Positions 16,398-23,870 of a stretch of 29,679 nt of DNA are shown in pieces; position 1 is the first letter of the stretch; each line of letters begins with the position of its first letter. A program made the translations under genes and the position numbers. The notes under the pieces were generated by a model. It saw only the letters and a list, made by a program, of their open reading frames with translations. It was not told the origin of the DNA and ran no database searches. The DNA is from Firmicutes bacterium UBA1065 (GTDB lineage: Bacteria > Bacillota > Clostridia > Tissierellales > Sedimentibacteraceae), in the NCBI GenBank assembly GCA_002316225.1, contig DCDC01000202.1, positions 1 to 29,679 of the forward strand, given 5' to 3'.

Positions 16398-16550
16398 TTA
16401 TTTTGCAGAAGAGCAGGTCTTGGCCTTGCTGCATCCCGAACATCCGGAACAGCAGGAGCTGCCCTTTTTCTTCTGTATTTTCATAATTTTTATTACTCCT
16501 GCAACAATCGCCGCAATGATTAATAGAACTATAACATCTGCTGAATTCAT
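16398..16550 (-). CDS. FeoB-associated Cys-rich membrane protein
   Basis: A 50-residue protein: a short N-terminus, one hydrophobic helix (about 6-20, VIVLLIIAAIVAGVIK), a basic stretch (KIMKIQKKKG) and a Cys-rich tail with C33, C34, C37, C40 and C46 in CCSGCSGC and KTC patterns. This is the FeoB-associated family (PF12669 type) found directly after feoB in Clostridia. Its role may be to shuttle or sense Fe2+ at the membrane, but it is not established. The ATG follows the feoB stop without a gap (TAAATG), and its ribosome site GGAGG lies within the last feoB codons, so translation is coupled. Confidence 0.9.
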   Translation of the reverse strand: MNSADVIVLLIIAAIVAGVIKIMKIQKKKGSSCCSGCSGCSKAKTCSSAK

Positions 16551-18566
16551 TTATCCTCCTATAATTAACCGTCCTATTTGAAAGACCAGGGTTCCGGTTA
16601 CATAAGCCATACTTGTTTGGTACAAGGCAGTCAAAGCCGCATATTTCATCGAGCCCAATTCCCTTCTTGTGGCTGCAAAAGCAGCTATACAAGGCATATA
16701 GAGCAAAGTAAAAGTTAAGAAGGTGAAGGCGCTCAAGGGGGTAAATATTGTAAACAATGCCCGGGATAGTTCAACATCGGTAACCGCTCCGGTCAATACA
16801 CTAAGGGTACTGACAACTGCTTCCTTAGCCGTTAATCCCGTAATAAGTGCCGTTGATGCCCTCCAGTCATTGAAGCCCAAGGGCAGGAATATGGGGGCTA
16901 TTAGGGATCCAAAATAGGCAAGTATGCTGGTGGAGCTGTCTTCCACCATATGCAGGGACCAGTTGAAGCTTTGCAGGAACCATACGATTATGGTACCCAG
17001 GAAAATAACGGTAAAGGCTCTTTGGATAAAGTCCTTGCCCTTTTCCCACATGTGGAGTAAGACATTTTTTCTTGTGGGTATCCTGTATGCAGGCAGTTCC
17101 ATTACAAAGGGCACCGGTTCTCCCTTAAATATGGTGTTTTTCAATAACAAACCCGATAGTATTGCAACAATGATTCCCATTACATAGAGGCCTATCATAA
17201 CCACTGCAGCCTTATCCGGAAAGAAGGCTGCCGTCATCATGCCATAAATAGGAAGCTTGGCACTGCATGACATAAAGGGTGTCAATACTATAGTCATCTT
17301 TCTGTCTCTTTCGCTTGCCAGGGTCCTGGTTGCCATAATAGCCGGAACACTGCAGCCGAAACCGATGAGCATGGGTACGAATGACCTTCCCGATAAGCCT
17401 ATTTTTCTCAGCAGCTTATCCATCAGGAATGCTACCCTTGCCATATATCCGCTGTCTTCCAAAAAAGATAAAAAGAAGAATAAAATGACGATTATAGGCA
17501 AGAAGGACAATACGCTTCCGACACCGGCAAATAAGCCGTCAATTACCAGTGAATGCACCCAATCACTGACTCCTATTCCTATCAAGGCATCCGATGTCAA
17601 TCCGGTAAACTTGTCAATCAATGTTTCCAGTAATTCCTGGAGAGGAGCACCTATGACATTGAAGGTCATCCAGAAAATAAAGAACATGATTCCTAAGAAT
17701 ATAGGTATGCCGAAATATTTATGGGTCAAGATTTCATCAATTTTTTCAGACCTCTGCTGTTCCTTTGTTTCCTGCCTTTTAACCACTGCTTCCGAGCAGA
17801 TTTTTTCAATATAGCAATATCTCATATCTGCCAATGCGGCTTCCCTGTCTGTGTTTAAGGCTTCTTCCATATCCTTGACCACATGCTCTATGATATGAAT
17901 TTGATTTTCGGTTATTCCCAGGTTCTTAAAGGTAGGCTCGTCTCCTTCAACAAGCTTGGTTGCAGCAAATCTGGGAGGATAACCTGCAGCCACTGCCTGG
18001 TCATATATTAAATGTGATATGGAATGGATGGCCTTGTGGACTTCCCCTATGCAAAAATCCAGCTTCCTGGGGCTTGTCTTATCCTTGATTGCCCTTATAA
18101 CAACATCTATGAGTTCATTTATTCCTTCCCCCCTGCTTGCTGATATAGGGACAACAGGTATCCCCAAATGGGAGGACAGCTTCTTTACATCTATGGAATT
18201 ACCGCTGGCTGTAACTTCATCCATCATATTCAAAACAATGACCATGGGAATCGATAACTCCATCAGCTGAAGGGTCAGGTACAAATTCCTTTCTATATTA
18301 GTTGCATCAACAATATTTAAAATTAAATCAGGTTTCTCCTTCAGCAAGAAATCCCTGGTGACAACCTCTTCCAAGGTATAGGGAGACAAGGAGTAAATAC
18401 CCGGTAAATCTACTATTGAAATTTCCTTGTGCCTTTTTATTTGGCCTTCCTTTTTTTCTATTGTAACGCCGGGAAAGTTGCCCACATGCTGGTTACTTCC
18501 AGTCAAAAGATTATATAAAGTGGTTTTTCCGGAGTTTTGATTTCCGGCCAGGGCAATAACACTCAT
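16551..18566 (-). CDS. feoB: Ferrous iron transporter FeoB
   Basis: A 671-residue GTPase-permease that imports Fe2+. The N-terminal G domain has G1 GNQNSGKT (8-15), G3 DLPG (53-56), G4 NMMD (113-116) and G5 SAS (142-144). A helical GDI-like region follows to about 280, then a membrane domain of about eight segments with two gate repeats. The first repeat includes SGYMARVAFLMD and GFGCSVPAIMATRT, with the pore cysteine of the GCSVP motif. The start codon overlaps the feoA stop (ATGA). Length is typical of the compact Gram-positive type. A small Cys-rich partner follows immediately. Confidence 0.97.
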   Translation of the reverse strand: MSVIALAGNQNSGKTTLYNLLTGSNQHVGNFPGVTIEKKEGQIKRHKEISIVDLPGIYSLSPYTLEEVVTRDFLLKEKPDLILNIVDATNIERNLYLTLQLMELSIPMVIVLNMMDEVTASGNSIDVKKLSSHLGIPVVPISASRGEGINELIDVVIRAIKDKTSPRKLDFCIGEVHKAIHSISHLIYDQAVAAGYPPRFAATKLVEGDEPTFKNLGITENQIHIIEHVVKDMEEALNTDREAALADMRYCYIEKICSEAVVKRQETKEQQRSEKIDEILTHKYFGIPIFLGIMFFIFWMTFNVIGAPLQELLETLIDKFTGLTSDALIGIGVSDWVHSLVIDGLFAGVGSVLSFLPIIVILFFFLSFLEDSGYMARVAFLMDKLLRKIGLSGRSFVPMLIGFGCSVPAIMATRTLASERDRKMTIVLTPFMSCSAKLPIYGMMTAAFFPDKAAVVMIGLYVMGIIVAILSGLLLKNTIFKGEPVPFVMELPAYRIPTRKNVLLHMWEKGKDFIQRAFTVIFLGTIIVWFLQSFNWSLHMVEDSSTSILAYFGSLIAPIFLPLGFNDWRASTALITGLTAKEAVVSTLSVLTGAVTDVELSRALFTIFTPLSAFTFLTFTLLYMPCIAAFAATRRELGSMKYAALTALYQTSMAYVTGTLVFQIGRLIIGG

Positions 18567-18796
18567 AGGTCGAATACCTCTTTTAATTGTATTTTTGCTG
18601 CTTCATCCTTACGAATAGTCAATATGTAGCTTCTGAGGGATAATTCGATCGGATCTCCCATAGGTGCAACTTTTCTCACTGTTACACGAGTATTTGGCGT
18701 TAAACCCATATCAAGAAGTCTTCTTCTTAAAAGGCCCTGTCCGCCAACTGATGCAATTATTCCGCCTTGACCCGGTTTTACCTTATCTAAAGTCAT
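18563..18796 (-). CDS. feoA: FeoA domain protein
   Basis: A 77-residue SH3-like protein that supports FeoB-dependent Fe2+ uptake in the cytoplasm. Sequence features are the LDKVKPGQGGIIASVGG start, LLRRRLLDMGLTPNTRVTV (typical FeoA core) and the terminal strand PIELSLRSYILTIRKDEAAKI. The ATG at 18796 is used because GGAGG lies just upstream. A TTG four codons earlier overlaps that ribosome site. The last codon overlaps feoB. It is the first gene of the Fur-boxed operon. Confidence 0.95.
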   Translation of the reverse strand: MTLDKVKPGQGGIIASVGGQGLLRRRLLDMGLTPNTRVTVRKVAPMGDPIELSLRSYILTIRKDEAAKIQLKEVFDL

Positions 18797-18818
18797 ATTT
18801 CCCTCCAATTACTATATT

Positions 18819-18837
18819 GTTATTGATAATCATTATC
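18819..18837 (-). promoter_or_regulatory. Fur box 1
   Basis: The 19-bp stretch matches the Fur consensus GATAATGATAATCATTATC at 17 of 19 positions. It lies downstream of the -10 box of the feo promoter, over the transcription start and leader, where bound Fe2+-Fur would block transcription. Confidence 0.85.
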
Positions 18838-18850
18838 ATTTGCTGTTTAA

Positions 18851-18879
18851 ATTATACGCTTATTGATAATCATTGTCAA
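18851..18879 (-). promoter_or_regulatory. feoA: Consensus sigma-A promoter of feoAB
   Basis: A perfect TTGACA (18874-18879), a 17-bp spacer and a perfect TATAAT (18851-18856) on the minus strand. Such a strong promoter needs repression, and two Fur boxes cover it. Confidence 0.9.
18859..18877 (-). promoter_or_regulatory. Fur box 2
   Basis: This second box matches the 19-bp Fur consensus at 15 of 19 positions. It fills the spacer and overlaps the -35 hexamer. Its centre is 40 bp from that of box 1, which is four helical turns and could allow two Fur dimers on the same face. Confidence 0.75.
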
Positions 18880-18919
18880 TAACCTTTTTCAGTACATGAT
18901 AATTTCAGTACAAAATAAG

Positions 18920-18985
18920 ATGGGGACATGCCTTCAAAAATATCCGCAAGCTGCCGGATATCACATTTTGAAGGAATATCCCCAT
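18920..18985. terminator. 66-bp nested palindrome between the PII-like gene and feoA
   Basis: Three nested arms pair: ATGGGGA (18920-18926) with TCCCCAT (18979-18985), CCTTCAAAA (18931-18939) with TTTTGAAGG, and ATCCG with CGGAT around a CAAGCTGC loop. It begins about 20 bp past the stop of the minus-strand PII-like gene and ends about 35 bp before the feo promoter. A terminator role for that gene is likely, but there is no good T-run after it, so it might instead be a dispersed palindromic repeat. Confidence 0.6.
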
Positions 18986-19006
18986 ACATAAACAAACTTC
19001 TTATTC

Positions 19007-19366
19007 CTATTTGAATTCTCCGTACTTCTCCGTACTGTGACTGTAGACTTCAATGACAGGTATCACGAACATGAATCCTGTCCCGGGTTCCTCGAAATAA
19101 TCCAGTTCTTTCTTTATTTTCTCAACAACCACATCAAGCTTTTCTTTATCCTTTATAACGCTGAAGATTATTTTGCTGTATGGTTTTCTGCCGTCTATGA
19201 GCTTCCTTACGCTGTCAAGCATAGGCAGGTTTATGTTATGGTCCAAAAGAACCTTGCCCATACCTTGACTGTCTATGGAAGTAGCCCCTATTTCCTCATC
19301 ATAGAATAATTCATTTATTTCATCAAGCTTATAGATGTCATTTAATATAAGCACTAAAGCATACAT
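19007..19366 (-). CDS. PII-like small protein
   Basis: A 119-residue protein with the beta-alpha-beta-beta-alpha-beta pattern of the PII/GlnB-like superfamily. A first strand MYALVLILND leads into a helix and a T-loop-like segment containing GMGKVLLDHN. Second-repeat strand SKIIFSVIK and helix DKLDVVVEKIKKEL follow, then a final GTGFMFVIPVIEVY strand. The GlnB tyrosine signature is absent and no ammonium transporter is nearby. It is therefore not a classical nitrogen sensor; PII-like proteins with other ligands (bicarbonate, metals, nucleotides) are known. It has its own promoter (19396-19424) and GGGAGG ribosome site. Fold assignment is from pattern reading, not a search. Confidence 0.65.
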   Translation of the reverse strand: MYALVLILNDIYKLDEINELFYDEEIGATSIDSQGMGKVLLDHNINLPMLDSVRKLIDGRKPYSKIIFSVIKDKEKLDVVVEKIKKELDYFEEPGTGFMFVIPVIEVYSHSTEKYGEFK

Positions 19367-19395
19367 ACGAACCTCCCTGATTTGATAACATGGTT

Positions 19396-19424
19396 ATTAT
19401 ACCATACGGATATTTACTATTCAA
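19396..19424 (-). promoter_or_regulatory. Sigma-A promoter of the PII-like gene
   Basis: On the minus strand TTGAAT (19419-19424), 17 bp and a perfect TATAAT (19396-19401) lie about 30 bp before the ATG at 19366. The -35 box is 8 bp past the stop of the preceding UPF0173 gene, so the two genes are separately transcribed. Confidence 0.65.
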
Positions 19425-19431
19425 CAAGGAT

Positions 19432-20106
19432 TTACACAAGCAGGCTCTCGTTGATACCAAGTATAACAACCTCGGATGATGCTTTATTTTTAAATATTTG
19501 TGGATCGGCAACAATAATCCCGTTAGTATTATAATGCATGGGTACCACAATTTTTGCCTTTATAAAATCGCAAGCCTTGACGGCATCGTCGATATCCATG
19601 GTATAATTTCCCCCTATGGGAAGAAAAGCAACATCAATATTTTCATCCTCTAATAATTTCATATCATATGTAAGCCCGGTATCTCCCGCATGGTATACCT
19701 TCTTTCCCTTTACCTCAATAACAAATCCTCCGGGATTACCACCGTAAATCATGCTGTCCCTTTCGGAAATTCCGGAGCCATGGAGGGCATTTGTCATTTT
19801 CACAGTGCCAAAGTCAAACTTTGTCCTGCCGCCGATGTGCATGGCATGAGTTTTTACTTTGAATTTGCTTAAATAATTGGATATTTCATAATTTGTAATT
19901 ACCAGGGCCTGGTTTCTTCTTGCTATATCAATAGTATCTCCCAGATGGTCACCATGTCCGTGGGTCACAAAAATATGAGTTATGCCAACTAAATCATCAA
20001 CATTGATTTTACTTAAAGGATTTCCGCTTATATAAGGGTCTACAAGTCCCTTAAAACTTCCTTCTTCAATCAATAATGCCGAATGCCCCAGGTAAGTCAG
20101 CTTCAT
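19432..20106 (-). CDS. UPF0173 metal-dependent hydrolase (metallo-beta-lactamase fold)
   Basis: A 224-residue protein of the UPF0173/YtkL-like family. The N-terminus MKLTYLGHSALLIE and the metal site THGHGDHLGD (H49, H51, D53, H54) are diagnostic. Further ligands are H in NALHGSG, D in YHAGDTGLTYD and the late MHYNTNG histidine. The reaction and substrate of the family are not known. Length is typical. It has its own sigma-A promoter (20136-20164) and an AGAGGTGAT ribosome site. Confidence 0.92.
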   Translation of the reverse strand: MKLTYLGHSALLIEEGSFKGLVDPYISGNPLSKINVDDLVGITHIFVTHGHGDHLGDTIDIARRNQALVITNYEISNYLSKFKVKTHAMHIGGRTKFDFGTVKMTNALHGSGISERDSMIYGGNPGGFVIEVKGKKVYHAGDTGLTYDMKLLEDENIDVAFLPIGGNYTMDIDDAVKACDFIKAKIVVPMHYNTNGIIVADPQIFKNKASSEVVILGINESLLV

Positions 20107-20135
20107 ATAATCACCTCTTTTTATTTGTTAAGTAT

Positions 20136-20164
20136 ATAATAACTATATATTAAAATAAAATCAA
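20136..20164 (-). promoter_or_regulatory. Sigma-A promoter of the UPF0173 gene
   Basis: TTGATT (20159-20164), a 17-bp spacer and TATTAT (20136-20141) on the minus strand, about 30 bp before the ATG. Both boxes are one or two bases from consensus. The rest of 20165-20242 shows no recognisable feature. Confidence 0.55.
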
Positions 20165-20242
20165 CCAAAAAAGCTATCTCACAGGAGTTTTCCTTATTGA
20201 TTACAAATTATACAGTTCTATACACCTAAGAATTCACAGAAG

Positions 20243-20558
20243 AAAAATAATAAAAATATCAAGCGAACATTTGCAGGACACGAATTAAGTATCGGAAGCA
20301 ATTGCGCAGCAATTGCCTCACACCACTTCAACGAGGTGGACGTTTTAATTATTAATGTCATGAACATTAAAGGATATTAACTACTTAAATGGAAGAGTAT
20401 ACACATCGTTCTAATTCTTAGCAAATGAAGGTTAAAAATCCGTTAAGCAGCTTGCGTTGTTTGAGCGGAGCGAGTTCGCAAGCTGTAGGATTTTTATGAC
20501 TGAATGAGCTTTAGAATTATTCGTGTCCGAACCGTGAGCGGATATTTTTATTATTTTT
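20243..20558. repeat. 316-bp compound palindromic intergenic element
   Basis: Outer 18-bp perfect inverted repeats (20243-20260 with 20541-20558) enclose inner GGACACGAAT (20276-20285) and its complement (20519-20528). Inside are smaller hairpins: GCAATTGC-GCA-GCAATTGC (20298-20316), CCAC/GTGG (20323-20339), and a strong one at 20434-20495 with AAAAATCC/GGATTTTT and CAGCTTGCG/CGCAAGCTG around a GAGCGGAGCGAG loop. There is no open frame of note. It begins 4 bp after the livF stop. It resembles a MITE-like or palindromic dispersed repeat. It may also end the liv transcript. Copy number cannot be judged here. Confidence 0.75.
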
Positions 20559-20562
20559 GTAC

Positions 20563-21273
20563 TTAGGCTTTCTTCTTGCCTAAGTACGCTTCCTGGATTT
20601 TTTCATTTTTTATTAATTCTGAAGCAGGGCCTTCCATCACAACAACCCCTTGCTCCAAAACATATGCCTTATCTGCAACAGACAGAGCCTTGAAGGCATT
20701 TTGCTCAACCAAGAGTATAGTTTTTCCCATTTTTTTGATTTCAAGAATAATGTCAAATATGGTATTTATCAATAAAGGTGCAAGTCCTAAAGAAGGTTCG
20801 TCAAGGAGTATAAGCTCAGGACTGGACATGATGCCCCTGCCCATGGCAAGCATCTGCTGTTCTCCTCCCGATAGGGTTCCTGCCATCTGGTTTTGCCTTT
20901 CCTTTAAAATGGGGAAAAGGGTGAATATTTTTTGCAGATCCTCTTCAATCCCCTCCTTATCCTTTCTCAATATGGCACCCATATACAGGTTTTCCATTAC
21001 GGTTAAATTTGCAAAAATTACCCTTCCTTCAGGAACTTGACATATGCCGGATTTTACTATTTTATGAGCTTGTTTGGGAAGTTTTTCCCCCTTGTAAAGT
21101 ATTTCTCCATCCTTATATTTTACGATACCGCTGATCGCATTTATGAGAGTGGATTTTCCTGCCCCGTTGGAGCCTATGATCGAAACAATCTGCCCCTCCC
21201 TGACGTCTATGGTCACACCCTTGAGAGCATGGATTCCCCCATAATAAACATTAAGGTTATTAACTTTAAGCAT
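20563..21273 (-). CDS. livF: Branched-chain amino acid ABC transporter ATPase LivF
   Basis: A 236-residue ABC ATPase, the second nucleotide-binding subunit of a LIV-type importer. It shows Walker A GSNGAGKS (34-41), the ABC signature LSGGEQQ, Walker B LILLDEPSLGL and the switch histidine region replaced by LLVEQN, which is standard for LivF. The ATG at 21273 has AAGGAGG six bases upstream. The ATG two codons earlier directly abuts that site and is unlikely. The start overlaps the livG stop by 8 bp. Confidence 0.95.
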   Translation of the reverse strand: MLKVNNLNVYYGGIHALKGVTIDVREGQIVSIIGSNGAGKSTLINAISGIVKYKDGEILYKGEKLPKQAHKIVKSGICQVPEGRVIFANLTVMENLYMGAILRKDKEGIEEDLQKIFTLFPILKERQNQMAGTLSGGEQQMLAMGRGIMSSPELILLDEPSLGLAPLLINTIFDIILEIKKMGKTILLVEQNAFKALSVADKAYVLEQGVVVMEGPASELIKNEKIQEAYLGKKKA

Positions 21274-22039
21274 GACCATCCTCCTTCCCAAGATAAGCTT
21301 CAATCACTCTCTTATCTTCCTGGATTTCTCTTGGAGTTCCAAGGGCTAAAGGTGTTCCGAAATTAAGAACGAAAATCCTGTCACAGGCAGCCATTACCAG
21401 ATCCATGTGGTGCTCAATCAATAAAACGGTTAGTTCAAACTTGTCTCTGATTTCCTTAATTAACTCCACAAGTTGGATTGTCTCTTCCGGATTCATGCCT
21501 GCCGCCGGTTCATCCAAAAGCAAAAGTTTGGGCTCTAAGGCCAATGCTCTGGCAATTTCAAGCTTTCTCTGCAAGCCGTATGGAAGGTTTGAAGCAATAA
21601 CATCCTTATATTCCCACAAGCCCATTAACTTTAACAGTTGGCTTGCCCTGTCATTCAGGCATTTTTCCTGAGGCTTGAATTTTCCTAACCTTATGACGGA
21701 ATCAAAAAGATTGTAGTCAGCTAATTTATGACATGCCGTAAGCACATTATCGTAGGCGCTGAGTTTCTTAAACAACCTTATATTTTGAAAGGTCCTTGTA
21801 ATTCCCATATTTGCAATTTCGAAAGGTTTAAGGTTTTCTATTTTTTTGCCGTAATAATAGATTTCTCCGCTGGTAATAGTGTAAATTCCTGTTATTAAAT
21901 TAAATATGGTGGTTTTGCCGGCTCCGTTGGGACCGATAAGGCCAAAAATCTCACCTTCTTCAATATCAAAGGTCACATTGTTTACAGCGGTTAAACCTCC
22001 AAATTTCTTTGTCAAATTATTCAGAGAAAGTACTATCAT
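21266..22039 (-). CDS. livG: Branched-chain amino acid ABC transporter ATPase LivG
   Basis: A 257-residue ABC ATPase with Walker A GPNGAGKT (36-43). It has the LivG-type signature LPYGLQRKLEIARAL in place of LSGGQ, Walker B LLLLDEPAAGMNPEE and switch LLIEHHMD. The LivG-specific GITRTFQNIRLF Q-loop is present. The ATG overlaps the livM stop (ATGA), with GGGGAGG upstream. It forms a heterodimer with LivF to power uptake. Confidence 0.96.
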   Translation of the reverse strand: MIVLSLNNLTKKFGGLTAVNNVTFDIEEGEIFGLIGPNGAGKTTIFNLITGIYTITSGEIYYYGKKIENLKPFEIANMGITRTFQNIRLFKKLSAYDNVLTACHKLADYNLFDSVIRLGKFKPQEKCLNDRASQLLKLMGLWEYKDVIASNLPYGLQRKLEIARALALEPKLLLLDEPAAGMNPEETIQLVELIKEIRDKFELTVLLIEHHMDLVMAACDRIFVLNFGTPLALGTPREIQEDKRVIEAYLGKEDGHA

Positions 22040-22938
22040 GATTTAACCTCCCCTTTAGGTCCTTTTTTGAGAACTTTAGTTATTCCTTTAATACTGAATT
22101 CCTTTCCTCCCATCAGCCCCTGAGGTCTTGAAATCATAATGATTATAACGGCAACTCCATACAATACAAGCCTCCAGTTTGCAAAGCTTCGCAGTAACTC
22201 TGGCAGGAATGTAAGCAATATGGTTCCTACCACACTTCCGGATACGCTTCCCAAGCCTCCGAAAATCACTATGATGGTCATTTCCGTCGATTTGACCATT
22301 TTAAACATGACAGGCTGAATATAACCGAAGTAATGGGCCATCAAGCCGCCTGCAATACCTGCATAAAAGGCACTGATGGCAAAGGATATAAGTTTATATT
22401 TGAAGACATTGATTCCTATTGTCTGGGCCGCCAATTCTTCTTCCCTTATGGCAACCATGTTCCTTCCGTGGCGGGACCTGATTATAAGCACCAATACGCT
22501 TGTGGCAATCATATTGATTATCAGAACATTGGTCAAGGTTGTGGTACCTTGTGTGGGTATGCTTGATAGTCCCCTGGCCCCTCCAAAAAATTGGACATTG
22601 TCCAGTATAAGCCTTATGGCTTCTCCAAATCCTAAAGTTGCTATACAAAAATAGTCACCCTTTAGATTCAAGGTTAACTTTCCTATGATTAAACTAAAAA
22701 GCATGGCAACAAGTCCGCCTGCTATTAAAACCATAAAAAACTGTACCTGGGCCAAGGATTCAGGGAAAATTTTAAGCTTCAGGGTTAGCATGGCAGCCGT
22801 ATAGGCCCCTATGGCCATAAAACCTGCATGCCCGAAAGAAAATAACCCCGTAAATCCCGTCAGCAGGGATAAACCTAATACAGTCATTAAATTTATGCCT
22901 GTCAATATTAGAATTCCTGATATATAACCCCAACTCAT
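22036..22938 (-). CDS. livM: Branched-chain amino acid ABC transporter permease LivM
   Basis: A 300-residue permease with about eight to ten membrane segments. LivM-family landmarks are LLTGFTGLFSFGHAGFMAIGAYTAAML near the N-terminus, the coupling-helix region RSRHGRNMVAIREEELAAQTIGIN and GGLGSVSGSVVGT near the C-terminus. It pairs with LivH to form the channel. The gene starts 11 bp after livH and overlaps livG. Confidence 0.95.
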   Translation of the reverse strand: MSWGYISGILILTGINLMTVLGLSLLTGFTGLFSFGHAGFMAIGAYTAAMLTLKLKIFPESLAQVQFFMVLIAGGLVAMLFSLIIGKLTLNLKGDYFCIATLGFGEAIRLILDNVQFFGGARGLSSIPTQGTTTLTNVLIINMIATSVLVLIIRSRHGRNMVAIREEELAAQTIGINVFKYKLISFAISAFYAGIAGGLMAHYFGYIQPVMFKMVKSTEMTIIVIFGGLGSVSGSVVGTILLTFLPELLRSFANWRLVLYGVAVIIIMISRPQGLMGGKEFSIKGITKVLKKGPKGEVKS

Positions 22939-22948
22939 GGTCTACCTC

Positions 22949-23830
22949 CTAAGCCTTATCTTCCGTAACTTTTCCCATCAATCCGGTCGGCTTAAAAATA
23001 AGCACCCCTATGAGAAGGACAAATGCAATCAAATCTCTGTACTGGGATGACAGGTAACCGGAAGTCATTGCTTCAATAATGCCCAGGAGTACTGAACCGA
23101 TTATGGCGCCCGGTAAACTTCCCAAGCCTCCAAAAACAGCGGCTATGAAAGATTTTGTCGTAATATTTCCGATTTGCGGATAAACGACATATTTCATTCC
23201 AAAAAGCATACCTGCCAAACCTGCCAATAAACCACCCAGCATAAATATAATAAAAATAACCTTATCCACATTTACCCCCATGAGGGTACTTCCTCTTATA
23301 CTGTACGATGTTGCCCTTATGGACAAGCCAATCTTGGTCTTTTCTATTATATACATTAGACCTACCAAGCTTAAGCCGGCTATCAAGAGCATTAAAACAT
23401 CTATTCTTCCTAAGGCAACGCTGCCCAGCATGATGGGTTCAGTGGAAAAAACAGCCGGGTAAGATCGGAATGTAGGTCCTATGGGAGATGCAATTACAAT
23501 ATTCTCCAAAAAGATTGAGGCGCCCATTGCAGAAATTATAAAATAAAGAAATGGGGCATTTCTTTTTCTTAAGGGCCTGTATACCACTTTTTCTATGCTT
23601 ACGGCCAATAAGCCCGACCCAATCGCAGATAAAATAAATGCTATAAAAAAGGGTACATTTAACAAGGTGAGACAAAAATATCCCACATATGCACCTATCA
23701 TAATAACTCCGCCATGAGCAAAGTTGGAAAAGTTCATTATGCTGTATACAAGAGAGTAACCCACAGACATCAAGGCATATACGCTACCTAAAGACAGGCC
23801 GTTAACCACTTGTTGTAAAAAATAGCTCAT
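22949..23830 (-). CDS. livH: Branched-chain amino acid ABC transporter permease LivH
   Basis: A 293-residue permease. The N-terminus LQQVVNGLSLGSVYALMSVGYSLVYSIMNFSNFAHGG is the classic LivH signature. The coupling region (KTKIGLSIRATSYSIRGSTLMGVN) and FGGLGSLPGAIIGSVLLG are also conserved. About eight membrane segments are seen. It is preceded by GAGGAGG and a 17-nt intercistronic hairpin after livK. Confidence 0.95.
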   Translation of the reverse strand: MSYFLQQVVNGLSLGSVYALMSVGYSLVYSIMNFSNFAHGGVIMIGAYVGYFCLTLLNVPFFIAFILSAIGSGLLAVSIEKVVYRPLRKRNAPFLYFIISAMGASIFLENIVIASPIGPTFRSYPAVFSTEPIMLGSVALGRIDVLMLLIAGLSLVGLMYIIEKTKIGLSIRATSYSIRGSTLMGVNVDKVIFIIFMLGGLLAGLAGMLFGMKYVVYPQIGNITTKSFIAAVFGGLGSLPGAIIGSVLLGIIEAMTSGYLSSQYRDLIAFVLLIGVLIFKPTGLMGKVTEDKA

Positions 23831-23848
23831 ACTACCTCCTCTATAATA

Positions 23849-23865
23849 GGCGGGTAAAACCCGCC
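23849..23865 (-). promoter_or_regulatory. Intercistronic hairpin between livK and livH
   Basis: GGCGGGT and ACCCGCC pair perfectly over 7 bp with a 3-nt loop, 5 bp past the livK stop and about 20 bp before the livH start. In the sense strand it lacks a following T-run. It therefore probably stabilises the livK message or attenuates downstream genes, giving more binding protein than permease. On the plus strand TTTTCTT follows, so it could stop antisense transcription. Confidence 0.65.
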
Positions 23866-23870
23866 TTTTC

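Noticed and set aside
16312..16692. 126-residue minus-strand open frame at the end of feo
   Set aside because: It crosses the end of feoB in another frame. The real gene there is the 50-residue Cys-rich protein at 16398-16550, which has a proper ribosome site.
17257..17814. 185-residue plus-strand open frame
   Set aside because: It is the complement of the FeoB membrane domain. Its low-complexity hydrophobic translation is what an antisense frame of such a gene gives.
20434..20495. Riboswitch or CRISPR repeat
   Set aside because: The structure is a simple stem-loop nested in a larger palindrome at the 3' side of livF. There are no spaced identical repeats and no known aptamer core.
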